A DNA stretch of 25,052 bases from Vicinamibacteria bacterium. Its GTDB lineage: Bacteria; Acidobacteriota; Vicinamibacteria; Vicinamibacterales; UBA2999. The notes beneath the pieces were generated by a model that ran no database searches, was not told where the DNA came from, and worked only from the letters and a program-made list of their open reading frames with translations. Positions 7,303-14,828 of the stretch are shown here, in pieces (position 1 is the first letter of the stretch; each line of letters opens with the position of its first letter). The position numbers and the translations under genes were made by a program. Where the stretch lies: NCBI GenBank assembly GCA_025938035.1, contig JAICQE010000043.1, forward strand, positions 1 to 25,052, given 5' to 3'.

Positions 7303-9455
7303 GGCTGCACCCCGAGATGCTGCAGCGCCGACTTACGGTTCACTGCGCCGCCGGCGGCCCACGTCCACAAATCGCCGGGGCGCGGGCACGGAGGCGCCGG
7401 CCGCAGCGGCCATGGAATCTCGCGTTCGCCGAATTCCCAATACGTCACCCGTCGAAAGGCGCCTGTCAGCGCCGGGGGCCGGTCGTGACGCTCGAATCCA
7501 GCGAGCCGAACGCAGATCGCATACGGCTGCACCTGCTGATCGCTCAACGAGAACGACGCCGCCGCGTGGGGACTCTCCTCTGCCATCACCGATCCCGTGC
7601 GAATGTCGCGGACCGCATCGATCAGCCGCCGCAGCGCCAACTCGACGACGCCTGTCCACGCAGTCCATTCCAGGCGGTCGGAGGCCGCCTGATACCACGG
7701 AAATGCACGCTTCAATCGCATCTGCCGGCCCGCCCCTCTCCGTCCTTCGACGAGCTCCGCCAGCGCGAGCTCCCGCAACAACCCAGGCACGAAATGCCAC
7801 GTCCAACCGACGACCTGCTCGAAGGTTCGGCGCCGGACCTCCGGTGGATGGCCGCTGGTCAGATCGGCGATTGAGGCGACCGCCGCGAGCTCGCGTTCGC
7901 GCAGCCGCTCGAATGCGCTGCAGACGTCCTCGACTTCCTTGTCGGGGGAATCGTGCCTGAGCAGCTTCGGCATGACGCGGCGGAGCCGCGTCGTCAGCGC
8001 CTGCCATTGCACGTCGCGGACAACACAGTGCACGAGCCAGCGGAAATGATCGTCGATCGTCGGAAACCCGTCGCCGACCGAGAACTCGATATGGTTCGGA
8101 TGGTCGAGCAGTTCCGGCTTCGCGAAGCCGGTGGCGCTGCTGGCCGCGCGCAGGATCTCGAGGCTGTAGAACTCGCGCCGGTCGGCAATACCGAAGAAGA
8201 AGACCGGTGCGTCCTTCCGCTCGGGCTTCTTGCGCTCCTGGACGTCCGTACGGCGCGCACTCGCACGCTCCTCGTAAACCTCCCGGAAGGTGCTGTGCAT
8301 GACCGGGTCGGCGCCGCTGTACCCGCAGAGCGCCAGCGTATGAGTGCGCAGGAACGTCCGGATGAGATCGCGCGACCAGGCGTCCGTGCGCCAGGTCTGG
8401 ATTTCGCGGTAGGTGAAGACCATTGCCGGAAGGTACGCCGACCACGGATCGTCGTCGGCCCGGCGCAGCGGATCGTCGTCGGCCCGGCGCAGCGGCCCGT
8501 CGCCGGCGGGTTTCGGTGGGTTGATCCTCGCGTCGCGCACATCCCGGTAGACGCTCACCGAGCCATGGATTTTCAACAACAGTGCGGTGCGATACCCTTC
8601 GCCGCGGCTGAAGAACTGATCGGCCCCGGCGATGCACGAAAACCGGGGGACAGCCGAGGGGGGCAGATCATCGATGTCGTCGCCTTTTTCTCGATCGACG
8701 AATCCGGCCAGGCGATAGGCACCCTCGAGGAGCAGATCGTAGTTCGTGGTCACGAGAGCCGGCGCCTTGCCCTCGCGCGCCAGCCGCGCCAGGGCTTGGT
8801 GCCGCGGGCGGAGGCGCCCGCGGTAACTCGTGACCACGGTTTCAATGTTCGGCGCCGTCGGCGAGCCCGCCATCACGGCCTCGTTCGCGAATCCCATGAT
8901 GTCCAGGAACAGCGCCTTGCCCCGCGCCGCGTTGTCGGCGAATTTCTCGAGGACCGTGCAGTCGATCGGATCGAGCGGCTCCGGATCGTCAACGAGCTTC
9001 AGGAAGAACGTCGCCAGCGCCTCGATGCGCTTCGTCAGCTCGGATCGCCGTGACGTCTCGACCTTGAGCAGTTCCCCCGACAGCACCGTCAGCGCGCTGA
9101 CCGACCACTCGTTGAAGTTGTAATAGTCGCGCGCGAGGAGCTTGAGAATGTCCCTGGTCATGCAGCGCGCCGGCTCGAGCGGCGCGCCCGGCGGCCGAAT
9201 CGCGCTCTGCAGCTCGAAGACCTGCGCCAGCCTGAGGAACACGTGCCGGGCCTCGCCCGCATCGGCGTCCTGCTCTTCGCCGAGCGCGGTAATCATCGCC
9301 AGGATGCCCGCGAGGAGACGGCCGACAAGGCGGACCGCCGAGTTCTGCTCGCTGTCGACCGAGAAGCCGGAACCGACGAAGAAGACGACCTCGCCATTGC
9401 GCACGCGCTCGGCAAGCCGGCCGGTCCCCTCGAAGCAGTTGGGGGCCGGTGTCAT
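7299..9455 (-). CDS. SIR2-like domain protein, predicted NAD+-cleaving effector
   Basis: The 718-residue protein opens with a SIR2-like nucleotide-binding fold: FFVGSGFS (25-32), TTNYDLLLE (236-244, Asn238 and Asp240), KIHGSV (295-300, His297) and LALCGYSGADP (374-384). These match the SIR2_2-type domains of defence proteins such as ThsA and the DSR proteins. In those proteins the Asn and His residues are needed for NAD+ hydrolysis. Residues about 400-718 have no domain I can name and may sense the trigger or bind the ATPase. A perfect 24-base tandem duplication adds PLRRADDD twice (321-336) between the histidine motif and GYS. The gene overlaps its upstream and downstream neighbours by 4 bases each. 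The predicted role is NAD+ depletion once infection is sensed, killing or arresting the cell. The sequence shows the fold and motifs; the activity is inferred. Confidence 0.88.
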   Translation of the reverse strand: MTPAPNCFEGTGRLAERVRNGEVVFFVGSGFSVDSEQNSAVRLVGRLLAGILAMITALGEEQDADAGEARHVFLRLAQVFELQSAIRPPGAPLEPARCMTRDILKLLARDYYNFNEWSVSALTVLSGELLKVETSRRSELTKRIEALATFFLKLVDDPEPLDPIDCTVLEKFADNAARGKALFLDIMGFANEAVMAGSPTAPNIETVVTSYRGRLRPRHQALARLAREGKAPALVTTNYDLLLEGAYRLAGFVDREKGDDIDDLPPSAVPRFSCIAGADQFFSRGEGYRTALLLKIHGSVSVYRDVRDARINPPKPAGDGPLRRADDDPLRRADDDPWSAYLPAMVFTYREIQTWRTDAWSRDLIRTFLRTHTLALCGYSGADPVMHSTFREVYEERASARRTDVQERKKPERKDAPVFFFGIADRREFYSLEILRAASSATGFAKPELLDHPNHIEFSVGDGFPTIDDHFRWLVHCVVRDVQWQALTTRLRRVMPKLLRHDSPDKEVEDVCSAFERLRERELAAVASIADLTSGHPPEVRRRTFEQVVGWTWHFVPGLLRELALAELVEGRRGAGRQMRLKRAFPWYQAASDRLEWTAWTGVVELALRRLIDAVRDIRTGSVMAEESPHAAASFSLSDQQVQPYAICVRLAGFERHDRPPALTGAFRRVTYWEFGEREIPWPLRPAPPCPRPGDLWTWAAGGAVNRKSALQHLGVQP
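8446..8493. repeat. Perfect 24-bp tandem duplication inside the SIR2 gene
   Basis: Two identical 24-base units (8446-8469 and 8470-8493) follow each other without a gap and stay in frame, encoding PLRRADDD twice. A change in copy number would add or remove 8 residues without a frameshift. The unit lies in a loop-like, Pro/Asp/Arg-rich segment of the SIR2 region. Confidence 0.95.
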
Positions 9456-10300
9456 GCCTTGGACGAGCTTTCCGTTGACGGCAGCGGCCCATCGTCCGAT
9501 TGCTTCTTCACCAGAGGCTCGTTTCGAACCGGTGCCGGGCGAGGCCCGCCGTCATGAGCCGGCGGCTCCGGCGCCTGCGTTGCCTGCATCCACGCCAGCC
9601 AGAGAGGATTCGGCGCGTGTGGCAACTGCTTGCTTTCCAGTTCGCTCAGCGCCCGTTCCAGACGCTCCGGCCAGGGCTTGCGGGAATCCGCGCCGGACTG
9701 CGCTTCCCAGTGCTCCAGCGCTTTGGTGAACGCGCCCGCATCGAGATGGCGGAGCAGATCCGGTTTTCCCTTGAAATCGACGACCAGCCGCCAGGCAAGG
9801 GGAAGCTGATCCACGGTCACTGTCGGAGGGCGCTCGCCTCTCGCCTGCTCCCAGGTCGCGATGTCCGCCGCCAGCCGCTCACGGAATTCGCCGACGGAGG
9901 CAAAGGAATTAACCGTATGCTCGGCGCTGAGGTGTTCGCGGAACGCTTTGACACGTTCCAGATCGTCCACGCCGCCGCCCTCCGACTGGAACCTGGGGCC
10001 GCCGCGCGTCAGAAAGACAAGAATCGGCTTTCCAAGAGACCGGGCCCGCTGATACTCAAACTCCAGCGGCGAACGCTCACCCCCGCCGGGGGGAGGGGTT
10101 CCGAACGTCCACCCCATGATGACCACGACGAGGTCGGCATCGCTGACGTCGGCCGGCCTGGTTTGAATCGACGACTGAGCCTCCGTCTGGAACGCGACGA
10201 GACCGACGACCTGATGCCCAAGACGCTGCAGGACGGCATTGGCGGCGTGCCGATACTCGACCACATCAGGCGGGGTCGACGACAGAAAGACTCGGGCCAC
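9452..10300 (-). CDS. DUF4062-domain protein (candidate defence partner)
   Basis: The 282-residue protein begins ARVFLSSTPPDVVEYRHAA, then RLGHQVVG (27-33), DADLVVVIMGWTFG (54-67), SPLEFEYQRA (77-86) and LGKPILVFL (89-97). This is the DUF4062 pattern, a flavodoxin-like alpha/beta domain. DUF4062 often sits at the N-terminus of NTPase conflict proteins and looks related in layout to TIR and nucleoside-deoxyribosyltransferase folds. Glu80 or Glu82 is placed like the catalytic glutamate of TIR domains, which I note with caution. Residues 120-225 are mostly helical, and the last 50 are a Pro/Ser-rich, probably disordered tail. The start is GTG at 10300, with GAAGAGG about 9 bases upstream. The open frame extends further, but a TATAAT lies 40 bases upstream. 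It is the first gene of the three-gene operon and ends in an ATGA overlap with the SIR2 gene. Confidence 0.85.
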   Translation of the reverse strand: MARVFLSSTPPDVVEYRHAANAVLQRLGHQVVGLVAFQTEAQSSIQTRPADVSDADLVVVIMGWTFGTPPPGGGERSPLEFEYQRARSLGKPILVFLTRGGPRFQSEGGGVDDLERVKAFREHLSAEHTVNSFASVGEFRERLAADIATWEQARGERPPTVTVDQLPLAWRLVVDFKGKPDLLRHLDAGAFTKALEHWEAQSGADSRKPWPERLERALSELESKQLPHAPNPLWLAWMQATQAPEPPAHDGGPRPAPVRNEPLVKKQSDDGPLPSTESSSKA

Positions 10301-10339
10301 GGTGGCGATCCTCTTCGTGGTTGGGTGTTGGAGGGCGCG

Positions 10340-10345
10340 ATTATA
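10340..10345 (-). promoter_or_regulatory. -10 element (TATAAT) of the DUF4062-SIR2-ATPase operon
   Basis: The minus strand carries a perfect TATAAT here, preceded by TGGC, close to an extended -10 motif. It lies 39 bases before the GTG start of the DUF4062 gene, giving a 5' leader of about 30 bases. No good -35 box sits 16-18 bases upstream (candidates CGTCAT or GCGTCA), which fits an extended -10 or activator-dependent promoter. The rest of the 242-base gap (10301-10542) shows no gene or clear terminator. Confidence 0.5.
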
Positions 10346-10542
10346 GCCAGACTTCGACGCGCATGACGCGTGGCGTTCCCCCCACGGACGCGCTAGCATC
10401 CGACCGCTCACCCGCACATAGCTCACATCGCCGTCAGCAGGCATACTGCTCGAGAGGGTCGCCCTGCGCGCCGGCGGATTGCGCGAGCCGATGCTCGGGT
10501 GGATGACGAACGTGCAGATCGGGTCGTTGTCGACGGCCTGAC

Positions 10543-11448
10543 TCAGACGACGGCGGCGACGTCGTCCAGACCCCAGTTCGCAAGGACGACACTGACGCCA
10601 TTGGCCGTGCCGGCACCGGTGGCGATGGCCAGTTTGCGCCGGCGCACGTTCTCGCGGAATTCCAACTTGCTGTTGTCGGCGACGCCGTTGGCGATGGCTT
10701 CCCGGCGCGCACGCTGATCGGCTGGACCGAGGACTGGCAGCGCGTCGCGCACCGCTTTCGCGACGCTGCCGTTCTGCACGTGGATGTCGAAGCACAAGGC
10801 GACGCCGAGCTCCGTCGTCAGGCCCAGGCTGCCCGCGGCGGCAAGCGCCGGATTGAAATAGCGCTCCCGCGCACACGCGCGCTGCGCGGCCTGCACCTCG
10901 GGAAATCCGCCGAACGCCGCAAAGGCCGACTGCCAGGGCTCGACCAGCGTACGCCCGCCGGCGGCGCTGATGCTCTGCGCCCACTCCTTCTGCTCCTCGT
11001 TCGTCGCGCTCATCGTCTCGAGGAGCACGCTGGCGTTCGCGCCGAACGCGTCCTGGACGCACTGCGGGGCGGAGGCCGCCACCGCGCGTACGATCTCCTG
11101 CACGCGGCCGAACTTCATCGTGAAGCCGATGACGCCCCACGTCAGCCACGCGTCATCCCAATTACCGGCGGCCACGGTGTAGTCATGCCCTTCGAAAGCG
11201 GCGGTCACCTGAAGGCAGCGCTCGAAGAGCGGTGGCACCGGTTTGCCGGTGAGGAGCGTCCACTCGTCGGTGTCAACGACGCCCGTCTGAGCAGCGCCGC
11301 GGCTGGTCTGGTATGCGCGGACGGCGTCCTGCGTCCGCCTGCCGAAGTCGCCGTCAACCCCGAGCGCCAGACCCTCCCGCACGAGCCCGTTCTGCAGATC
11401 CACGATCAACGCACCCTTCGCACCTTTGCCGAATAGTGGTCGCGCCAT
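10543..11448 (-). CDS. Peptidoglycan-binding / GH46 chitosanase-like hydrolase without signal peptide
   Basis: The 301-residue protein has an N-terminal peptidoglycan-binding module (residues about 8-68; GALIVDLQNGLVREG, VDGDFGRRTQDAVRAYQ, GVVDTDEWTLL). The catalytic-looking domain begins at about residue 77: TAAFEGHDYT, then WDDAWLTWGVIGFTMKFGRVQEI, later CFDIHVQNG. This arrangement resembles GH46 chitosanases and related lysozyme-like enzymes, where a Glu in an FE-type motif and an Asp before the Gly-Phe segment are catalytic. The likely substrate is the glycan backbone of peptidoglycan. The N-terminus MARPLFGKGAKG has no export signal, as in phage endolysins or secretion-system effectors. 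It faces the M15-like peptidase gene across 224 bases. It precedes the DUF4062 operon on the same strand but is separated by 242 bases and a promoter element. Confidence 0.75.
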   Translation of the reverse strand: MARPLFGKGAKGALIVDLQNGLVREGLALGVDGDFGRRTQDAVRAYQTSRGAAQTGVVDTDEWTLLTGKPVPPLFERCLQVTAAFEGHDYTVAAGNWDDAWLTWGVIGFTMKFGRVQEIVRAVAASAPQCVQDAFGANASVLLETMSATNEEQKEWAQSISAAGGRTLVEPWQSAFAAFGGFPEVQAAQRACARERYFNPALAAAGSLGLTTELGVALCFDIHVQNGSVAKAVRDALPVLGPADQRARREAIANGVADNSKLEFRENVRRRKLAIATGAGTANGVSVVLANWGLDDVAAVV

Positions 11449-11672
11449 GACTGTCCTCGGTCGGATTCACGAACAAGCGGCAGATGATCGTCAAGGCTGG
11501 ACAGCCGCGTCAACTCGGGATCATCGACGGTTCCGAGCCTGGTGGCTTAACGCACATAGAGTCGCAAAGAGTCAGTTCCGTAATTCTCCTTGACGCCCCG
11601 CGCGTGAATTGTTCGGATCTTGGCGCCGCGTTCGTTTTTCTGATTGAGAAGGGACGCGTCCGAGGAGTAGCC

Positions 11673-12251
11673 ATGCCGACGAAGAGCGGGATGTTCTGGG
11701 TGTCATGGGCCAACGAGAATGCCACCGCCAGCAAGAGCGTCGACGACCTGGCGGAGCCGTTTCGCACCAGCGCGAAGGCCTTCATCACGGCCCTGCGCGA
11801 TGCCGGCGCAAGGGTTGACGTGATGAACACGCTGCGCAGTCCAAAGCGCGCGTACCTGTTCCACTGGTGCTGGCGGATCTCACAGGCACACGGCACCGCC
11901 CAGCAGGCGGACGCCGACCCGATGGCGGGCGTGGACATCCTGTGGAATCACGGGAGCGATGTCGCGAGCAAGGCCGGCGCCGCCGAGATGGTCGCCGGGT
12001 TCGGTCTCGCCGTCCCGCCGCAAAGCACCAATCCTCCTTCGAAGGCGACGAACCACACGAAAGGCATGGCGATCGACATGACCATCACGTGGAACGGAAC
12101 CATCAACATCAAGAAGGCGGACAATACCGTTGTGGCAGTTCCCTTCCAGACCAACGTGAATGCCAATACCGGATTGCATGCGATCGGCGCGTCATATGGT
12201 GTCCACAAGCTCGTCACCGACGCCCCGCATTGGTCCCACAATGGCCGCTAG
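11673..12251 (+). CDS. M15-like peptidoglycan peptidase without signal peptide
   Basis: The 192-residue protein ends with the zinc-peptidase signature of the M15 (D-Ala-D-Ala carboxypeptidase / L-Ala-D-Glu endopeptidase) type: NHTKGMAIDM (127-136, His128 and Asp135 as ligands) and DAPHWSHNGR (183-192, His186 or His189 as the third ligand). Upstream are TLRSPKRAYLFHW and GVDILWNHGS, seen in endolysin-like members of the family. It probably cleaves peptide cross-links or stems in peptidoglycan. The frame is open from 11484, but the ATG at 11673 has a strong GAGGAG 7 bases before it. No signal peptide is visible, so export must use lysis, a holin or a secretion system. The lipoprotein gene follows after 3 bases, so the two are co-transcribed. 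Confidence 0.8.
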   Translation: MPTKSGMFWVSWANENATASKSVDDLAEPFRTSAKAFITALRDAGARVDVMNTLRSPKRAYLFHWCWRISQAHGTAQQADADPMAGVDILWNHGSDVASKAGAAEMVAGFGLAVPPQSTNPPSKATNHTKGMAIDMTITWNGTINIKKADNTVVAVPFQTNVNANTGLHAIGASYGVHKLVTDAPHWSHNGR

Positions 12252-12254
12252 CCC

Positions 12255-12785
12255 ATGAGAGTGTCAGCGACGCTGCTCGTGCTCGTATCGGGCGTGCTGG
12301 CGTGCGCACGCCCGGCGCAGGATGCAACGGCCACGACCCGGATCGGCTGGGTCATGTCCGGCTGCCTGGCGATCAGCGGCGACTCGATCGCCGATGGGAC
12401 CCCGGTCACCGTCGTGGCGCTCGGCACCGGCGACACAGCAACGGTGGTCGACGCGCGCGTGACCGGCCGTGGAACCCTCGAGCGTAAGTGCCCTGTTCGC
12501 GCGGCCGCGGCGTCAGGCGACGGGAGTCTCCGCTTCTACACGCTGTCCACTCCGGGGTCCGGTCCGATTGAGGTCGGCATCGCAGTGGTCGGACCTGTCG
12601 CGCGAAAGGACGGCGGCGTCGACGTCAACGGCGACGATCGCGCCGACCAGTTCACGAGGTGCACGGCGTCGGAAGGAATTTCGTTTGCGGTCTGGACGAA
12701 CGGCCGCGCGTATGCCGGAGAGCCATTCTGGTCAGGGTACGAGTATCTCGGCTACGACGTCGAACCCGACTGCCCGGAGCAATAG
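12255..12785 (+). CDS. Small secreted lipoprotein, function unknown
   Basis: The 176-residue product begins MRVSATLLVLVSGVLAC, a lipoprotein signal peptide with a lipobox-like VLAC and Cys17 as the probable lipidated residue. The mature part is beta-rich and acidic with several cysteines (SGC, RKC, TRC, PDC) that may form disulfides. A short DVNGDDRADQF stretch resembles calcium-binding repeats (about 124-134). It starts 3 bases after the M15-like peptidase stop and must be transcribed with it. An envelope-anchored protein paired with a peptidoglycan peptidase could be an immunity protein or inhibitor. That is inference from position; no known immunity fold is recognised. Confidence 0.7.
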   Translation: MRVSATLLVLVSGVLACARPAQDATATTRIGWVMSGCLAISGDSIADGTPVTVVALGTGDTATVVDARVTGRGTLERKCPVRAAAASGDGSLRFYTLSTPGSGPIEVGIAVVGPVARKDGGVDVNGDDRADQFTRCTASEGISFAVWTNGRAYAGEPFWSGYEYLGYDVEPDCPEQ

Positions 12786-12802
12786 CGAATCAGTCCAGGG
12801 CA

Positions 12803-13234
12803 TCAACGCGGGGGCAATTTACGCATTGCCGTCCGAATATGCTCGAGCAACACGTCGGGGTCGCACGGCTTGGCCAGGAACGCGTCCGCTCCGGCGGCGG
12901 TGACGGCGGCGGCAGTCGGTGAGGAACACTGGGCGCTCAGTGCCAGCACCGGGACATCTGCCGTGCGCGAGTCCGCCTTGAGACGCTTGAGCGCCTCGGT
13001 ACCGTCGACAATCGGCATCCATAAATCCATGAGGATGAGGTCGGGCGCGCGACTGAGGGCCTTCTGCATGGCCTGCTGTCCGTCGCGCGCTTCCTCTACG
13101 GCAAACCCCCAGAACGTCAACCACAATCGCCACAACTCGCGGACGTCCTCGGAATCATCGACAAGCAGTACTCGCTGAGGCCGGGGACGTTTTCGCCGTT
13201 CCACGCAAGCATTACCTGCAAAAACCGGGAACAT
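12803..13234 (-). CDS. Single-domain response regulator (receiver only)
   Basis: The 143-residue protein is a stand-alone CheY-like receiver. The acidic pocket is Asp26-Asp27 (VLLVDDSED), the phosphoacceptor Asp70 (LILMDLWMP), the switch Ser100 (LALSAQ) and Lys122 (LAKPCDPD). There is no output domain, so it would act by protein-protein contact or in a phosphorelay. The gene is divergent from the histidine kinase at 13383, its probable partner. The ATG at 13234 lies inside a 16-base palindrome. The first 19 residues are a basic tail not needed for the fold, so the GTG at codon 11 is an alternative start. The stop is 17 bases from the end of the convergent lipoprotein gene. Confidence 0.88.
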   Translation of the reverse strand: MFPVFAGNACVERRKRPRPQRVLLVDDSEDVRELWRLWLTFWGFAVEEARDGQQAMQKALSRAPDLILMDLWMPIVDGTEALKRLKADSRTADVPVLALSAQCSSPTAAAVTAAGADAFLAKPCDPDVLLEHIRTAMRKLPPR

Positions 13235-13240
13235 TCCCGG
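13225..13240. promoter_or_regulatory. Perfect palindrome over the response-regulator start codon
   Basis: CCGGGAACATTCCCGG has two 7-base arms around a central CA and spans the ATG of the receiver gene. It could be an operator for a dimeric regulator, or an mRNA hairpin that hides the start codon. If the real start is further downstream, it would lie in the 5' leader. The evidence is symmetry alone. Confidence 0.4.
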
Positions 13241-13269
13241 TGCGCAGCGAAGAGGCGTGGAGGGGCGTG

Positions 13270-13275
13270 TATACT
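13270..13275 (+). promoter_or_regulatory. Possible -10 element for the histidine kinase gene
   Basis: TATACT (5 of 6 consensus bases) lies 108 bases before the kinase ATG in the 148-base divergent gap. No convincing -35 box is visible, and no clear Shine-Dalgarno precedes the kinase ATG. The assignment is tentative. Confidence 0.3.
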
Positions 13276-13382
13276 CAACTCAACCGCGCTCCGCGGCCTG
13301 TTTCCACGACCAGTCGTTTCCGTGAACTGCTTCTGTCGGCGCTCGTTCCGCCGAAACAGATGCCATTGGCCCGGCTGACATC

Positions 13383-14558
13383 ATGATCTCGACTGAATTC
13401 GGCGACATCATCGCGGAACGGATGCGGTCAGAGCATCAGATGCTGGCTGCGCGCTGGTTCGAGCGGCTCGTCGACCTTCTCCCGGTCGACGCCCGGGACG
13501 TCTTTCCAACCGAGAGCCTGCTGGATCACATCCCGGAGTTGATTGAGCAGATCAGCGCCTATCTTGCGCATCCGGAAGCGGACGCGATCGCGGCGAATAC
13601 GGAAATATTAGCCAAGGCGCGTGAGCTCGGCGCATTGCGTCACGCGCAGCAGGCGTCGTTGCACCAGCTGCTCCGCGAATACCAGGTCCTCAGCGGCGTG
13701 CTCGTCACCTTCGTGCTCGAGGAAATGGACCGTCTCGGCATCGCGCCACCGCCGTCCGCCGGTGTGATGCTGGTGTCGCGCCTGCATCACGCCGTCGACG
13801 TGCTCGCTCAGGCGACGGTGGAGGCGTTCGTGTCGCTCTACACGCGAACGATCGCCGAACAGAGCGACCGCCTGGAGCAGTTTACGCGCATGGCCGCCCA
13901 TGAGTGGCGGCAGCCGTTGGGAGCGCTGCAATTCGGGGTCAGCCTGTTGCAGCGGCCGCAACTGGACGCCGAGCGCAAACAGAAAGCGCTCGACATCGTC
14001 GAGCGTAACGTCGCGCGGTTGGTCGACTTGACCCTGACGCTCGAGGCCGTCGCGCGCATGAACGACGCCACGGATAACGCGATCGTGCAACAGGTGCCCG
14101 TCGCGACGATCGCGACGGAAGCGGCGCGACAGCTGCGCGAGATGGCCGACTCACGAGGGGTGGAGATTCGCGTCGCCGACTCGTTGCCTACGCTGGTGGT
14201 CGATGTCGGCCGGCTGGAGCTCACGTTGCTCAATCTGCTGTCCAATGGGATCAAATACTCGGATCCGGCGAAACCGGCCCGTTACGTGGAAGTGACCGCG
14301 GATGGGGCCGATCGCGACAGCCATCGCATCCTGGTGCACGACAACGGCATCGGTATCCCGACCGATGCGCTGCAAACGATCTTTCGGCGATTCTCCCGCG
14401 CGCATCGCGAACGCGGCGATGCCAGCGAAGTCGAAGGCATCGGCCTGGGCCTGTCGATTGTCGAAGACTGCGTGCTGGCGATGGGCGGAGGAATCGACGT
14501 CAGCTCGATGGAAGGCGAGGGGACGACATTCGTCATCACCCTGCCTATTCGCGACTAG
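13383..14558 (+). CDS. Cytosolic histidine kinase with RsbRD-like N-terminal domain
   Basis: The 391-residue protein has three parts. Residues about 10-160 resemble the N-terminal domain of RsbT co-antagonist RsbRD proteins (SEHQMLAARWFERL, ARELGALRHAQQASLHQLLREYQ), an all-helical globin-like sensor region. The dimerisation/phosphotransfer segment carries the phosphoacceptor His173 in AAHEWRQPLG. The HATPase domain has the N box (NLLSNGIKYSD, Asn288), DNGIGIP (320-326) and GIGLGLSIV (352-360). No membrane segment is present, so the signal is sensed in the cytoplasm. The divergent single-domain receiver gene is the likely phosphotransfer partner. The protein ends normally at LPIRD just before the tRNA gene. 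Confidence 0.92.
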   Translation: MISTEFGDIIAERMRSEHQMLAARWFERLVDLLPVDARDVFPTESLLDHIPELIEQISAYLAHPEADAIAANTEILAKARELGALRHAQQASLHQLLREYQVLSGVLVTFVLEEMDRLGIAPPPSAGVMLVSRLHHAVDVLAQATVEAFVSLYTRTIAEQSDRLEQFTRMAAHEWRQPLGALQFGVSLLQRPQLDAERKQKALDIVERNVARLVDLTLTLEAVARMNDATDNAIVQQVPVATIATEAARQLREMADSRGVEIRVADSLPTLVVDVGRLELTLLNLLSNGIKYSDPAKPARYVEVTADGADRDSHRILVHDNGIGIPTDALQTIFRRFSRAHRERGDASEVEGIGLGLSIVEDCVLAMGGGIDVSSMEGEGTTFVITLPIRD

Positions 14559-14594
14559 CGGTTTTTTGCTCGCTCGGGATGCCCCGCTGGATTC

Positions 14595-14671
<77 letters not shown>

Positions 14672-14828
14672 TCGAAGTCATTATCCCACGTCAGGAATCC
14701 GTTACCCGGCACACTCGTACGGCGGACTCTGCCTCGCCGTCCTCGGGAGTTCGTCGTATACATATCGCCGGTTTGACCGTCCCTGGCGGAGAAGCCGGCG
14801 GGAGGCGCGGCAGACCACGGAGGCTGCG

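Noticed and set aside
8446..8493. CRISPR-like repeat
   Set aside because: Only two directly adjacent units without spacers, both inside a coding sequence.
7333..8637. 434-codon minus-strand frame inside the SIR2 gene
   Set aside because: It is a frame-shifted shadow rich in Arg; the SIR2 frame is intact from start to stop.
10301..11149. Open frame extending the DUF4062 gene about 280 codons upstream
   Set aside because: Most of this stretch is the antisense-frame shadow of the peptidoglycan-binding gene, its residues are Arg/Gly-rich without any domain, and a TATAAT with a GAAGAGG ribosome site supports the GTG at 10300.
11588..11616. Promoter TTGACG before the M15-like gene
   Set aside because: The -35-like box has no acceptable -10 partner at 16-18 bases (TCGGAT is poor).
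11484..11672. Earlier ATG start for the M15-like peptidase
   Set aside because: The extra 63 residues show no signal peptide or family similarity, while the ATG at 11673 has an ideal GAGGAG.
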